A stretch of DNA of 57,228 nt from an uncultured Hyphomicrobiales bacterium (GTDB lineage: Bacteria; Pseudomonadota; Alphaproteobacteria; Rhizobiales; Beijerinckiaceae), in the NCBI GenBank assembly GCA_903902915.1, contig CAIUWR010000006.1, positions 1 to 57,228 of the forward strand. Reading direction: 5' to 3'. Under the pieces are notes generated by a model, which was given only the letters and a program-made list of their open reading frames with translations, did not search any database and was not told the DNA's origin. A program made the translations under genes and the position numbers. Position 1 is the first letter of the stretch, and each line of letters begins with the position of its first letter. Shown here piece by piece: positions 1 to 7,934 of this stretch.

Positions 1-97
1 CCCTGACCTTCTCTATGGTGTCTTTTATGGGGAGCGTGCGGCCACGTTTTGTCGTTTCAACACGACCATCGTTATCGGTTTGAGACGCTTTGAGCAT
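1..97 (-). CDS. Unidentified protein, first 32 codons only (runs off the window)
   Basis: An ATG at 97 opens a frame that stays open to the window edge. It begins MLKASQTDND and is followed by a basic stretch (TTKRGR) and LPIKDTIEKV. I do not recognise the family. A perfect inverted repeat ends 7 bases upstream of the start, as expected for an operator or promoter region, which supports a real gene. There is no strong ribosome-binding site. Its place beside a broken tRNA would suit an integrase or a small regulator of an element, but nothing in the visible residues proves either. Confidence 0.4.
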   Translation of the reverse strand, partial: MLKASQTDNDGRVETTKRGRTLPIKDTIEKVR

Positions 98-103
98 GGA
101 AAA

Positions 104-127
104 GTTGTATAGTCTTTTCTATACAAC
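104..127. promoter_or_regulatory. Perfect 9-bp inverted repeat, putative operator
   Basis: The arms GTTGTATAG (104-112) and CTATACAAC (119-127) are perfect inverted copies separated by six bases. The repeat lies directly upstream of the minus-strand start codon at 97, where a dimeric repressor could control that gene. It is AT-rich and has no T-tract positioned as in a terminator, so an operator is the better reading. Confidence 0.45.
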
Positions 128-136
128 GTCAATCGA

Positions 137-177
137 AAAAAGCGCAACGAAAACAAGCGCTTAGTTGCCTAAGCGCT
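137..177 (-). terminator. Hairpin with T-rich tail downstream of the tRNA fragment
   Basis: Read on the minus strand, a perfect 9-bp stem (AGCGCTTAG / CTAAGCGCT, 156-177) closes a GCAA tetraloop. T-rich sequence follows, with a run of six T at about 136-141. It would stop transcripts initiated at the tRNA promoter and entering the foreign DNA. The T-tract is interrupted, so efficiency is uncertain. Confidence 0.45.
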
Positions 178-191
178 CAAAGATACCAGTT

Positions 192-229
192 TTACGAATG
201 AGGTGCTCTACCAGCTGAGCTAAAGCGGC
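192..229 (-). tRNA. 5' half of tRNA-Thr (anticodon CGU), interrupted in the anticodon loop
   Basis: The minus strand reads as a normal tRNA from its first base at 229: acceptor strand GCCGCTT, D arm GCTC...GAGC with a GG-containing loop, anticodon 5' stem CCTCA, then loop TTCGTAA with anticodon CGU. The matching 3' stem (TGAGG), the T arm and the acceptor 3' strand are missing. The sequence continues with AACTGG and unrelated AT-rich DNA. A functional tRNA cannot be made from this copy. The break lies in the anticodon loop, a known sublocation for tyrosine-recombinase crossover. The 3' half may lie across the inserted DNA outside the window. Confidence 0.75.
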
Positions 230-267
230 GCTGCGCGGCCATCACGAGACAGCTGCGCGGATGATGG

Positions 268-296
268 TTCATAGCCATTGCGCCGCGCCAATGCAA
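268..296 (-). promoter_or_regulatory. Putative sigma-70 promoter of the interrupted tRNA
   Basis: On the minus strand, TTGCAT (291-296) and TATGAA (268-273) are separated by exactly 17 bases. They would start a transcript about 30 bases before the tRNA 5' end at 229. Spacing and position fit a housekeeping promoter. The identification rests on motif matching only. Confidence 0.4.
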
Positions 297-357
297 GCAG
301 CAGGACTGGCCGCAGGCGCGGCTTTTTCGGCTGGCGTGCAAACTTCCAAGGCGAGAC

Positions 358-1956
358 TCAGTTGCGCGGCGCGTCGGGGCCCGGATCGTCGGGGGCTACG
401 ATCAGGGGGAGGAGCTCCGCCCGACGCGGGGGCTCCGCCTTCGCCGCGCGGCGGATGGCGGCGAGCCGGTTCAAAGCATCGTCCTGCGGAAGCGATTCCT
501 GAGCGGGCGCCGACGAGAGGGATTGCTCGACCAGATTTGCGGGTTCATCCCCAACGGCCTCCGCGAGAGGCTCCACAGGGACATGCAAGGATGTCTCGAT
601 CACCGCCTGCGGGCCTGCTGGCGCCAGCGCGGGGGCGGGCTCTGCGGGCGCAGGCTCCGTCGGCGCGCTCAGGCGTTCCGCAGGCGCCTGCCAGCGCAAG
701 GCGTCCAGCTTGCCGGTGACGGGCGAAACGGGCGACCAGACGTCGCAGGCCACGCCATCCGCCACCCAGGCCTTGTCGCGCGGGGCGCGTGAGGCGCGCG
801 CCAGCCATTCGCGCACTTTGCCTTCCGCGCCGCCGTCCAGTTCTTCGAGATCGGCCATCAACAGACACATGCGTGCGGTGGGGCGCGCCCCGCCCTCGAT
901 CAGGGGCTGCATCGTGAAGCGGGCGAGGGTGAAATCATGCGCCTCGAGGGCCGCGCGGGCGAGGCAGAGCGCGGATTCGGGATCCTGCGGGGCGAGGCGG
1001 GCGAGCGTTCTGGCGCGGGCGAGACGGTCCTGCGTCGAATCGCCGGGGCGCAGATCGAGATAGGCCTGCGCGAGTTCGGGATGGGGCTGCGCCTTCCAGC
1101 TCGCCTCGATGAGGCGGGACGCCTTGCGCAGATCCCCCCGCTTGCCGAGCAGGCGAGCGGCCAGGGCCGCGGCGGGCGTGAGGTCCGGCGCGACTTCCGC
1201 CGCCTCCCGCGACAGGCGCAGGGCCTCGCCCGCATCCTGTTCGGCCACATCGAGGGCGATGGCGGTTTGCAGCACCGCGCGCTGGCGGCGCGCCGTCTGC
1301 TTGTCGACGCTGCGCTGGGCGAGATTGACTTCCAGCGTGGCCAGCGCGCGAGGCCAGTCCTGCGCCGCCGCATGGTGGTCGAGCATGGCCTGTCCCGCCC
1401 AGGAGACGGGAGCGATGCGGTGGGCCTGCTCGGCGTAGCGATGGGCGCTGTCGGCGTCGCCGCGTCGGCGCGCCTCCGCATGCAGCCCCCGCAGCCCCAG
1501 CACCCGCGTCTCCGGCCTGTCGGCCATCCGGGCGAAAGCGCGCTCGGTCGCCGCGCGGTCGCCCGCCAGTTGCGCCGCCTGCGCGCGCAAAAGCAGGGTC
1601 AGGCCGTCTTCGCCCAGATGTTTCTCCGCTGCGCTGGCGGCGCGCAACGCAAGGGCGGAATCGCCCGCCCCGGCGGCCACCATGCCTCGGCTGAGCGCCT
1701 CATAGCCCTTGTTGCGCCGCCGCGCCTGCGCGGCGATCGACACGAGCGAAGGAATGCGCAGGACAAAGCGCAGCATGCCCCACAGGATGGTGAAACAGAT
1801 GGCCGCCAGCAGCACGCCCAGAAGCGCCACCGCCACGGAGGTCTCATATTGCTGGCCAAGCCAGACGACGGAGACCTCGCCGGGCCGTTCCGCAACCCAT
1901 GCGAATCCGGCGGCCGCCGCAGCCAGAATGAGGAGGAAAGTGAGAAGCCGGATCAT
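358..1956 (-). CDS. hemY: HemY-like membrane TPR protein
   Basis: This 532-residue inner-membrane protein of the HemY_N family is found near heme biosynthesis genes in proteobacteria; its biochemical role is poorly defined. Two hydrophobic segments (about residues 4-20 and 42-62) anchor it. A long alanine-rich helical region with TPR-like periodicity follows (about 80-400), then a Pro/Ala/Glu-rich low-complexity tail. The start ATG at 1956 overlaps the stop of the mitofilin-like gene by four bases (ATGA), so translation is probably coupled. hemC and hemD, common upstream partners of this pair in alphaproteobacteria, are not next to it here. Confidence 0.85.
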   Translation of the reverse strand: MIRLLTFLLILAAAAAGFAWVAERPGEVSVVWLGQQYETSVAVALLGVLLAAICFTILWGMLRFVLRIPSLVSIAAQARRRNKGYEALSRGMVAAGAGDSALALRAASAAEKHLGEDGLTLLLRAQAAQLAGDRAATERAFARMADRPETRVLGLRGLHAEARRRGDADSAHRYAEQAHRIAPVSWAGQAMLDHHAAAQDWPRALATLEVNLAQRSVDKQTARRQRAVLQTAIALDVAEQDAGEALRLSREAAEVAPDLTPAAALAARLLGKRGDLRKASRLIEASWKAQPHPELAQAYLDLRPGDSTQDRLARARTLARLAPQDPESALCLARAALEAHDFTLARFTMQPLIEGGARPTARMCLLMADLEELDGGAEGKVREWLARASRAPRDKAWVADGVACDVWSPVSPVTGKLDALRWQAPAERLSAPTEPAPAEPAPALAPAGPQAVIETSLHVPVEPLAEAVGDEPANLVEQSLSSAPAQESLPQDDALNRLAAIRRAAKAEPPRRAELLPLIVAPDDPGPDAPRN

Positions 1957-3149
1957 GGAGCCCCTTTCGAACGGGCGAAGTCGGCGACAGCGCCGGAGGC
2001 GAGGGCCTTCACGGCCTCCTGCGCCGACGCCAGCTGGCGCGCCGCCTCGCCGAAGCTGCGCGCGGCGACCCTGGATGGTTCAGGAAGCTTGTTCCAGGCC
2101 ATGAGCGCCTCGGCCACCGCGCCCCGCGCCAGCGCCGCCTCGATGCGCGCGCCAAGCGCGGCGGGATCTTCGCCGGCGGCTTCGCCCACGGGCCGCACCC
2201 GCACCACGCGGGAAGCGCCAGCTTTCAGCCGGTCGAGCCAGCCCTGGTCGCCCTGTGGCTGACCAGCGTCAAGCGCGGCCCGGCTTTCGCCCGCCCAGAG
2301 CCGGGCGAGGCTGCGCGCCGTGGGGGCGCCGGTCTTCGCCACCGCCTGCAAGGGCGCGAGTTTGGCCGCGTCGGCGCCAAGGCTGGCGGCGGCCGCGAGA
2401 GCGGACTCGAAGGGCGCGCCCTGATCGAGCGCCTCTGAGATGGATTGAGCGACGACGGCGAGGCCCACGGCGTCCGTGCGGCGGTTGATCGCCGCCACGG
2501 GGGCCTCGCGCGATTCCAGCGCGGCGATGCGCTTGTCCAGCGGTTGCAGATCCACCGGAGGCGTCGGAGCGCGGGCGTTGGCCTCGGCCGCACGATTGGC
2601 GGTCTGGAGCGCCGTCCGGGCGGATTCGCTCGCCGCCTTGGCGGCTGCATCCGCCGCGGCGACCCGGTCGGCCAGCGCACGCAACTCGGCCGAGGCGGGC
2701 GCGGGCGCAGCCACGACGACCGGCTCGCTTGGACGTGGCGCAGCTGGCCGCTGCTCCAGCGCGACGATGCGCCGCTCCAGGGCGGCCATCTGCTCGGGGG
2801 ACGGCCCCGATGCAGCGCCGCGCGCCTGCAGGGCCGCGATTTCGGTGCGCAGGTCCATGACATCGCTGGATGATTCCCAGCCGCCAATGGCGCCATATAG
2901 GCCAGTGGCCAGACCCAGCGCGCCCAGCACGGCGCCCACGAGGGGCAGATTCAGGCCAGACGCGGGAGCCGAAGGCTCGGGCTTGGGGGGGTGCGCCTCG
3001 ACGGCGGGCTCGGGCTCGGGCGCTGCTTCAGGTTCAGGCGCGGGAGCAGGCGCCGCCACCTCGCCTTCGATCACGGGCGGAACGCGGGCCGAACGGGGCC
3101 GCTTGCGCTTGGCCGGATCGTAAAGCGGATCAATCTCATCAGCCGCCAT
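1953..3149 (-). CDS. Mitofilin-like (Mic60-type) inner-membrane protein
   Basis: The 398-residue protein has a Pro/Glu/Ala-rich cytoplasmic N-terminus (about 1-65), one transmembrane helix (about 67-88), an Ala/Arg/Glu-rich coiled coil (about 97-220) and a C-terminal helical domain. This is the layout of alphaproteobacterial mitofilin homologues, related to mitochondrial Mic60, which shapes inner-membrane folds. I chose the ATG at 3149 because AGGAGG lies 8 bases upstream on the minus strand; a longer open frame begins at 3200 without such a site. It forms an operon with hemY. The family is assigned from architecture and context, because its sequence is poorly conserved. Confidence 0.7.
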   Translation of the reverse strand: MAADEIDPLYDPAKRKRPRSARVPPVIEGEVAAPAPAPEPEAAPEPEPAVEAHPPKPEPSAPASGLNLPLVGAVLGALGLATGLYGAIGGWESSSDVMDLRTEIAALQARGAASGPSPEQMAALERRIVALEQRPAAPRPSEPVVVAAPAPASAELRALADRVAAADAAAKAASESARTALQTANRAAEANARAPTPPVDLQPLDKRIAALESREAPVAAINRRTDAVGLAVVAQSISEALDQGAPFESALAAAASLGADAAKLAPLQAVAKTGAPTARSLARLWAGESRAALDAGQPQGDQGWLDRLKAGASRVVRVRPVGEAAGEDPAALGARIEAALARGAVAEALMAWNKLPEPSRVAARSFGEAARQLASAQEAVKALASGAVADFARSKGAP

Positions 3150-3210
3150 GAATGAAGCCTCCTGAGCGCACCGGACTTCGGGGCGCGCTCCTGCGAACAA
3201 CCAGATTCGA

Positions 3211-4092
3211 TCAGGCTACCTTATGCCCCAGCGCATCCGCGATGGCGATGGTGCGTCGGGCGACGTCGGCATGCAACCGTTCAATCATACGTCCTTCGAG
3301 AGCGATGACGCCCGCATCCTGCGCGCCAGGCTCCGCGAAGGCCGCGAGGATCTTGCGCGACCAGGCGATCTCCTCGCCGCTGGGGGAGAAAGCCGCGTTG
3401 GCGGACTGGATCTGACCCGGATGGATCAGCGTCTTGCCGTCCATGCCCAGATCCCGGCCCTGCTCGCATTCCGCCCGCAGGCCCGGCTCATCGGCGAGGT
3501 CGCCGAAGACGCCGTCGAGAATATCCACGCCATAGGCCCGCGCCGCCGCCACGCAGATGGCGAGGAAGGGCAGCATGGTGGCGCGCCCCTTCGTCAGTCG
3601 CCCGCGCGTGTCCTTCGCCAGATCGTTGACGCCCATGACCAGCGCGCAGAGGCGCGAGGCGGGATCGGCCGCCGTGCGCACGATGGAATCGGCGTTGAGG
3701 ATGGCGATGGGCGTCTCCATCATGGCCCAGATGCCCAAGCTCTCGGGAGCGCCCGCGTCGCGCAAGTCCTTAGATGCGCGCATGATGTCGCCCGGCGCGC
3801 CGACCTTTGGCAGCAGCACGGCGTCGGGCCGCGCCAGCGCCATCGCGATCAGGTCGTCGTGGCCCCAGTCAGTGTTGGAACCGTTGACCCGGACCACGAT
3901 TTCCCGCGCTCCATAGCCGCCCGCGCGCAGGGCTGCGGCCACCTGGGCGCGGGCCATCTCCTTGAGGGCGGGCGCCACCGCGTCCTCGAGATCGAAAATC
4001 AGCACGTCAGCGGGCAGGCTGCGGGCCTTTTCGAGCGCTCGGGCGTTGGAGCCGGGCATGTAAAGCGCGCTGCGCCTGGGGCGGATGGTCAT
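3211..4092 (-). CDS. HpcH/HpaI aldolase / citrate lyase family CoA-ester lyase
   Basis: The 293-residue enzyme belongs to the CitE / malyl-CoA lyase superfamily, TIM-barrel enzymes that cleave or form C-C bonds in acyl-CoA esters using a divalent metal. The start RRSALYMPGSN, the acidic metal-site motif DLEDAV (about 34-39), METPIAI and MGVNDLAKDTRG are diagnostic. The start at 4092 (MTIRPRR) fits the family N-terminus; an upstream ATG at 4134 adds 14 unlikely residues. It may act on malyl-CoA, methylmalyl-CoA or citramalyl-CoA; the sequence does not decide. It lies upstream of mitofilin-hemY on the same strand, about 60 bases away, with no obvious functional link. Confidence 0.85.
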   Translation of the reverse strand: MTIRPRRSALYMPGSNARALEKARSLPADVLIFDLEDAVAPALKEMARAQVAAALRAGGYGAREIVVRVNGSNTDWGHDDLIAMALARPDAVLLPKVGAPGDIMRASKDLRDAGAPESLGIWAMMETPIAILNADSIVRTAADPASRLCALVMGVNDLAKDTRGRLTKGRATMLPFLAICVAAARAYGVDILDGVFGDLADEPGLRAECEQGRDLGMDGKTLIHPGQIQSANAAFSPSGEEIAWSRKILAAFAEPGAQDAGVIALEGRMIERLHADVARRTIAIADALGHKVA

Positions 4093-4247
4093 TTCAGGGG
4101 TCCACACTTGTGCTGTGCTGCACAATACCGGCATGGAGCCCCGGTGTCATCCAGGCCGGAAGGAGGGGGTTTTTGGGCCAAGGGCGAAGCTTGAGGTTGC
4201 ATGCGCCGCCCCGGGCGCTATGAGTTTCCTGCATCAGAGGACATTCC

Positions 4248-4964
4248 ATGGAAAATCCGGACGCGCAGACACCCGACCACGAGATCTTCCCTTCAAAGTT
4301 GCTGAGCGGCTACCGCGCCTTCCTTTCCGGGCGCTTCGTCAGCGAGCAACAGCGGTTCCGCGAACTGGCGGAAGCGGGGCAAAAGCCCTCGGTCATGCTG
4401 ATCGGCTGCTGCGACTCGCGCGTCTCCCCAGAAGTGATCTTCGACGCCAGCCCGGGCGAGATCTTCGTGGTGCGCAATGTGGCCAATCTCATGCCCCCCT
4501 ATGCGCCCAATGACGATCTGCACGGCACCTCGGCGGCGCTGGAATTCGGCGTCATGGGCCTGCGGGTGGAGCATATCGTGGTCATGGGCCACGCCCAGTG
4601 CGGCGGCATCCGCGCCTATGCGCAAAATGACGCCGACCCCTATTCCCGCCCCCTGTCGCCGGGCGATTTCATCGGCAAATGGATGACCCTCATCGAGCCC
4701 GCCGCCAAACGCGTCGGCGCCATGGCCGAGCCCTTCGACGATTATGTGGAGCGCCTGTCCCGGGAGGCGGTCATTCAGTCCCTCGCCAATCTGCGCACCT
4801 TTCCCTGCGTGCGCATTCTCGAGCAGAAGGGACGGCTGAAGCTGCATGGCGCCTTCTTCGGCGTGGCGGACGGTCGGCTTCTGGTGCTGGACGAGGCGAC
4901 GGGCCAGTTCAGCAAGGTGGCGAGCGACGAACACGCGGCCGCCTTCAGCGAACCAAGGTTCTAG
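4248..4964 (+). CDS. Beta-class carbonic anhydrase
   Basis: This enzyme interconverts CO2 and bicarbonate. The 238-residue protein shows the beta-class zinc site: CCDSRV (Cys54/55, Asp56, Arg58) and HAQCGG (His115, Cys118). Asp56-Arg58 is the usual catalytic dyad. There is no signal peptide, so it is cytoplasmic. The ATG at 4248 has AGAGGA a few bases upstream. The next gene starts 4 bases after the stop, so the two are probably cotranscribed. Confidence 0.93.
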   Translation: MENPDAQTPDHEIFPSKLLSGYRAFLSGRFVSEQQRFRELAEAGQKPSVMLIGCCDSRVSPEVIFDASPGEIFVVRNVANLMPPYAPNDDLHGTSAALEFGVMGLRVEHIVVMGHAQCGGIRAYAQNDADPYSRPLSPGDFIGKWMTLIEPAAKRVGAMAEPFDDYVERLSREAVIQSLANLRTFPCVRILEQKGRLKLHGAFFGVADGRLLVLDEATGQFSKVASDEHAAAFSEPRF

Positions 4965-4968
4965 GCCC

Positions 4969-5550
4969 ATGTTCAAACGGCTTTACGCCTGGACCATCTC
5001 GCTCGCCCAAAGCCCGAAAGCGACCTGGGCGCTCGCGCTGATCGCCTTCGCGGAAAGCTCCTTTTTCCCGATACCGCCCGACGTGCTGCTGGCGCCCATG
5101 GCGCTGGCGAAACCCAAACGCGCGTTCTTCTATGCGGGCGTGTGCACCGGCGCCTCGGTGCTGGGCGGCATGCTGGGCTACGCCATCGGTCACTTGCTCT
5201 ACGACACGGTGGGCCTGTGGCTGATCCAGATCTATCGCTATGGCGACAAGGTGGAGGCCCTGCAGGCCTTCTACGCGCAATGGGGCTGGGCCTTCATTCT
5301 GGTGAAAGGCGTCTCGCCGATCCCCTTCAAGCTCGTCACCATCGTCAGCGGCTTGCTGCACTATAATTTCCCGCTCTTCGTGCTGCTCTGCGCGATCACG
5401 CGCGGCGCGCGGTTCTTTCTGGTGGCGGGCGCCATGAATCTGTGGGGCGACCGGCTGCGCGATCTGCTGGAACGTTATTTCGCCGCCTTTCTGGCGATTG
5501 TGCTGGCGTCAGTCGTGGTCGGATTCTGGCTCGCGGCGCATATGTTTTAG
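4969..5550 (+). CDS. YqaA/DedA-family inner-membrane protein
   Basis: The 193-residue protein has several hydrophobic segments and the features of the VTT/SNARE-associated (DedA/YqaA) family: an N-terminal re-entrant segment (ESSFFPIPPDVLLAPMAL) and a later SPIPFKLVTIVSG motif. DedA-superfamily members are implicated in lipid-carrier transport and envelope homeostasis; the substrate of this subfamily is not known. It follows the carbonic anhydrase by 4 bases. The start at 4969 (MFKRLYAW) gives the usual YqaA length. Confidence 0.85.
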   Translation: MFKRLYAWTISLAQSPKATWALALIAFAESSFFPIPPDVLLAPMALAKPKRAFFYAGVCTGASVLGGMLGYAIGHLLYDTVGLWLIQIYRYGDKVEALQAFYAQWGWAFILVKGVSPIPFKLVTIVSGLLHYNFPLFVLLCAITRGARFFLVAGAMNLWGDRLRDLLERYFAAFLAIVLASVVVGFWLAAHMF

Positions 5551-5586
5551 TTTGTCTTGGTTGAAAGACGCCAACGATCAGCCTCC

Positions 5587-5735
5587 GCAGACCCCCACCC
5601 CGCACCCCTCCCCACAAGGGGGAGGGGACCGGCTGGCGCACCGCCTCAATCATTGAGGATTCCCGGATCGCCAGCTGCATACCCTCCCCCCTGTGGGGAG
5701 GGTCGGCCGCGCCAGCGGACGGGGTGGGGGTCTGC
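5587..5735. repeat. Nested GC-rich palindromic intergenic element
   Basis: The outer arms GCAGACCCCCACCCCG (5587-5602) and CGGGGTGGGGGTCTGC (5720-5735) are perfect 16-base inverted copies. Inside are a C-rich/G-rich hairpin around 5605-5627 (CCCCTCCC...GGGAGGGG) and another around 5681-5702 (CCCTCCCC...GGGGAGGG). The middle holds TCAATCATTGA (5645-5655), also palindromic. Short elements of this style recur between genes in Rhizobiales genomes. No coding potential is credible. It fills most of the gap between the YqaA-type gene and dsbB. Confidence 0.75.
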
Positions 5736-5779
5736 GCATGCTGATCGTGAGCGCCGGTCACGCTCTGAAAGGCGCCCCA

Positions 5780-6292
5780 ATGCCCACATTCCCCCGCCCC
5801 CTCCAGACCTTAACGCCCCTGCAAACCGCGTTTGGCGTGTTCGCCATCGCCTTCGCGACCATCGCGGGCGCGTGGATATTCGAATGGGCGGGCTACCTGC
5901 CCTGCGAGCTCTGCCTGATGCAGCGCTGGGCCTATTATGTGGGCGTGCCGCTCGCCGCTCTCACGGCGCTCGCCGCCACTTATGGGCCGCGCTGGCTGGC
6001 GGGCGCCGGATTGGTGTTGCTGGGGCTTGTGTTCCTCGGCAGCATGATCTTCGGGGCCTATCACGCGGGCGTCGAATGGGGCTTCTGGCAAGGCCCCACC
6101 GGCTGCACAGGCGCGTTGACCAGGGCCGACTCCATGCAGGATTTCATGCAGCAGCTGGAGACCACCAAAGTGGTGCGCTGCGATGCGGTGGCCATCCGCA
6201 TTCTGGGCCTGTCGCTGGCGGGCTGGAACGCAGTCCTCTCGGGCGCGATGGCGATGCTGGCCTTCATCGGCGCGCGCAAGGCCCTGATCTGA
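5780..6292 (+). CDS. dsbB: DsbB-type disulfide bond formation protein
   Basis: This inner-membrane quinone-linked oxidase reoxidises periplasmic DsbA-type thiol oxidases. The 170-residue protein has four hydrophobic helices and both required cysteine pairs: Cys42/Cys45 in PCELC after the first helix, and Cys109/Cys134 in the second periplasmic loop. I chose the ATG at 5780 (GAAAGG upstream). Earlier in-frame starts at 5693 and 5738 would place coding sequence inside or at the very edge of the palindromic repeat. No dsbA partner is adjacent. Confidence 0.88.
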   Translation: MPTFPRPLQTLTPLQTAFGVFAIAFATIAGAWIFEWAGYLPCELCLMQRWAYYVGVPLAALTALAATYGPRWLAGAGLVLLGLVFLGSMIFGAYHAGVEWGFWQGPTGCTGALTRADSMQDFMQQLETTKVVRCDAVAIRILGLSLAGWNAVLSGAMAMLAFIGARKALI

Positions 6293-6610
6293 TCAGGCGG
6301 CGGCGCGGGTTGATGAAATCTCGGTGACCAGCTGCACAAGCGTGCTGACGCAATCGCGCAAATCCTCGACCTCGTCGCGCAATGCGTCAAAGGCGGCCTC
6401 GGAGGGCGCGGCGGCGCGGGCGGCGCCTTCGGTGAGCATTTCGGCCAGATGATGCACCATCTTGACGACATCGCGCATCTGGCCTTCCAGCCGGTCGATG
6501 CGCGGGCGCATGTCCACGGAGGCCATGGTGCGGGCATGGGCGATCTCGCTCAGCCCCGCGATCTCCGCCTCGATGCGAACGAGGCGTTCTTCCAGATATT
6601 GTTCACGCAT
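6293..6610 (-). CDS. Small coiled-coil protein of unknown function
   Basis: This 105-residue protein reads from the ATG at 6610 (MREQYLEERL), or up to 112 residues from 6631. It is almost entirely helical and charged, with heptad-like patterns (LVRIEAEIAGL, RIDRLEGQMRDVVKMVHHLAEML). It has no cysteine after the chosen start, no signal peptide and no membrane span. Its stop codon directly abuts that of dsbB, which converges on it. I do not recognise a family and assign no function. Confidence 0.6.
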   Translation of the reverse strand: MREQYLEERLVRIEAEIAGLSEIAHARTMASVDMRPRIDRLEGQMRDVVKMVHHLAEMLTEGAARAAAPSEAAFDALRDEVEDLRDCVSTLVQLVTEISSTRAAA

Positions 6611-6682
6611 GACACGCATCCACGCACACACACTGCGGCGATGACAGCTTAAGGTGCGCAGGTTAACGGGCGCTGAAGAGGC

Positions 6683-7912
6683 TCAGTGGGAGGCTGGCTC
6701 GCCGTCCGCCTCGTCCTCTTCCATCATCAAACGCGCGCGGGCGCGCACTTTCTCGGTCTCGCTCTTGAGCTGGCCGCAGGCGGCGAGAATGTCGCGGCCG
6801 CGCGGCGTGCGCACGGGGCTGGCGTAACCGGCGTTGAAGACGATCTCCGAGAACCGCTCGATCACGTCCCAATCCGAACATTCATATTGCGTGCCCGGCC
6901 AGGGATTGAACGGGATGAGGTTGATCTTGGCCGGAATGCCCTTGAGCAGACGCACCAGCTCGCGCGCGTCGGCCGGGGAATCGTTCACATCCTTCAGCAT
7001 CACATATTCAAAGGTGATGCGCCGCGCGTTCGACACGCCCGGATAGGTGCGGCAGGCTTGCAGGAGCTCCTGCAGCGGATATTTCTTGTTCAGCGGCACG
7101 AGCGTGTTGCGCAGCTCATCGCGCACCGCATGGAGCGAAATCGCCAGCATGGTTCCCATCTCGTCGCCAAGAGCGGAAATCTGCGGCACGACGCCGGAGG
7201 TTGAAACAGTGATGCGGCGCTTGGAGAGCGACAGGCCGTCGCCATCGGACAGCACCGCGATGGCGTCGCGCACATGATCGAAATTATACAGCGGCTCGCC
7301 CATGCCCATGAACACGATGTTCGACACCGCGCGCACGCCCTCGCCCGAGGGCAAAAGCCCGTCAGTGGGCGGCGTCATGCCCGGAAAGTCGCCGATCCGG
7401 TCGCGCGCCACCACCAATTGCTGCACGATCTCCTGTGCGGTGAGGTTGCGCACCAACTTCTGGGTGCCGGTGTGGCAGAAGGTGCAGGTGAGCGTGCAGC
7501 CGACCTGGCTCGACACGCACAGCGTGCCGCGATGGCGCTCGGGAATGTAGACGCATTCGATCTCCGCGCCGCGATCCTTGGCGTCCACGGGCGGCATGCG
7601 GATCAGCCATTTGCGCGTGCCGTCCTTCGAGATCTGCTCGGCGACGACTTCCGGGCGGGCGAGGGTGAAACGCTCCGCCAGCCGAGCGCGCAGGCCCTTG
7701 GCCACATTGGTCATCAGCGCGAAGTCGGTGACGCCTTGAAAATAAATCCAGTGCCAGAGCTGGTTCACCCGCATGCGAATCTCGCGCTCGGGCACCTCGA
7801 TGGAGGCCAGCGCGTCAGCAAGCCCCTGCCGGGTCAGGCCGAGCAGGGAGGGACGGGAATCGGGTGCGGCGGCGAGGGGGCTCGCGACCTGATCAAGCTC
7901 GACAATGGACAT
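6683..7912 (-). CDS. rlmN: Dual-specificity 23S rRNA/tRNA adenine-C2 methyltransferase RlmN
   Basis: This radical-SAM enzyme methylates C2 of A2503 in 23S rRNA and A37 in some tRNAs. The 409-residue protein carries the CX3CX2C iron-sulfur motif (Cys139, Cys143, Cys146 in [14 protein letters not shown]), the substrate-binding stretch [11 protein letters not shown] and the C-terminal methyl-carrying cysteine in ILAACGQL. A tail ([12 protein letters not shown]) follows the conserved core. The start MSIVELDQ at 7912 lies 22 bases downstream of the thioesterase stop, on the same strand. Confidence 0.95.
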   Translation of the reverse strand: MSIVELDQVASPLAAAPDSRPSLLGLTRQGLADALASIEVPEREIRMRVNQLWHWIYFQGVTDFALMTNVAKGLRARLAERFTLARPEVVAEQISKDGTRKWLIRMPPVDAKDRGAEIECVYIPERHRGTLCVSSQVGCTLTCTFCHTGTQKLVRNLTAQEIVQQLVVARDRIGDFPGMTPPTDGLLPSGEGVRAVSNIVFMGMGEPLYNFDHVRDAIAVLSDGDGLSLSKRRITVSTSGVVPQISALGDEMGTMLAISLHAVRDELRNTLVPLNKKYPLQELLQACRTYPGVSNARRITFEYVMLKDVNDSPADARELVRLLKGIPAKINLIPFNPWPGTQYECSDWDVIERFSEIVFNAGYASPVRTPRGRDILAACGQLKSETEKVRARARLMMEEDEADGEPASH

Positions 7913-7934
7913 GAGAGGGTTCCTTCAGGAAGGC

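Larger units (their letters stand above)
1..191. mobile_element. AT-richer DNA abutting a broken tRNA gene (edge of a putative island)
   Basis: This stretch is clearly AT-richer than the chromosome to its right. It begins exactly where similarity to a tRNA-Thr gene stops, in the anticodon loop. It holds a hairpin, a 9-bp perfect inverted repeat and the first codons of a gene running off the left edge. tRNA genes are the classic targets of tyrosine recombinases, so I infer the end of an integrated element. No integrase can be identified from the few codons visible, and the element's extent is unknown. Confidence 0.5.

Noticed and set aside
192-229. Group I intron splitting the tRNA in its anticodon loop
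   Set aside because: Bacterial tRNA introns are known for other isoacceptors, and the 190 bases visible show no recognisable P/Q/R/S core; they carry an open frame and an operator-like repeat instead. The window is too short on the left to exclude it fully.
937-2262. Long plus-strand open frame opposite hemY and the mitofilin-like gene
   Set aside because: Arg/Ala/Gly-rich translation with no domain, explained by GC-rich codons of the real minus-strand genes.
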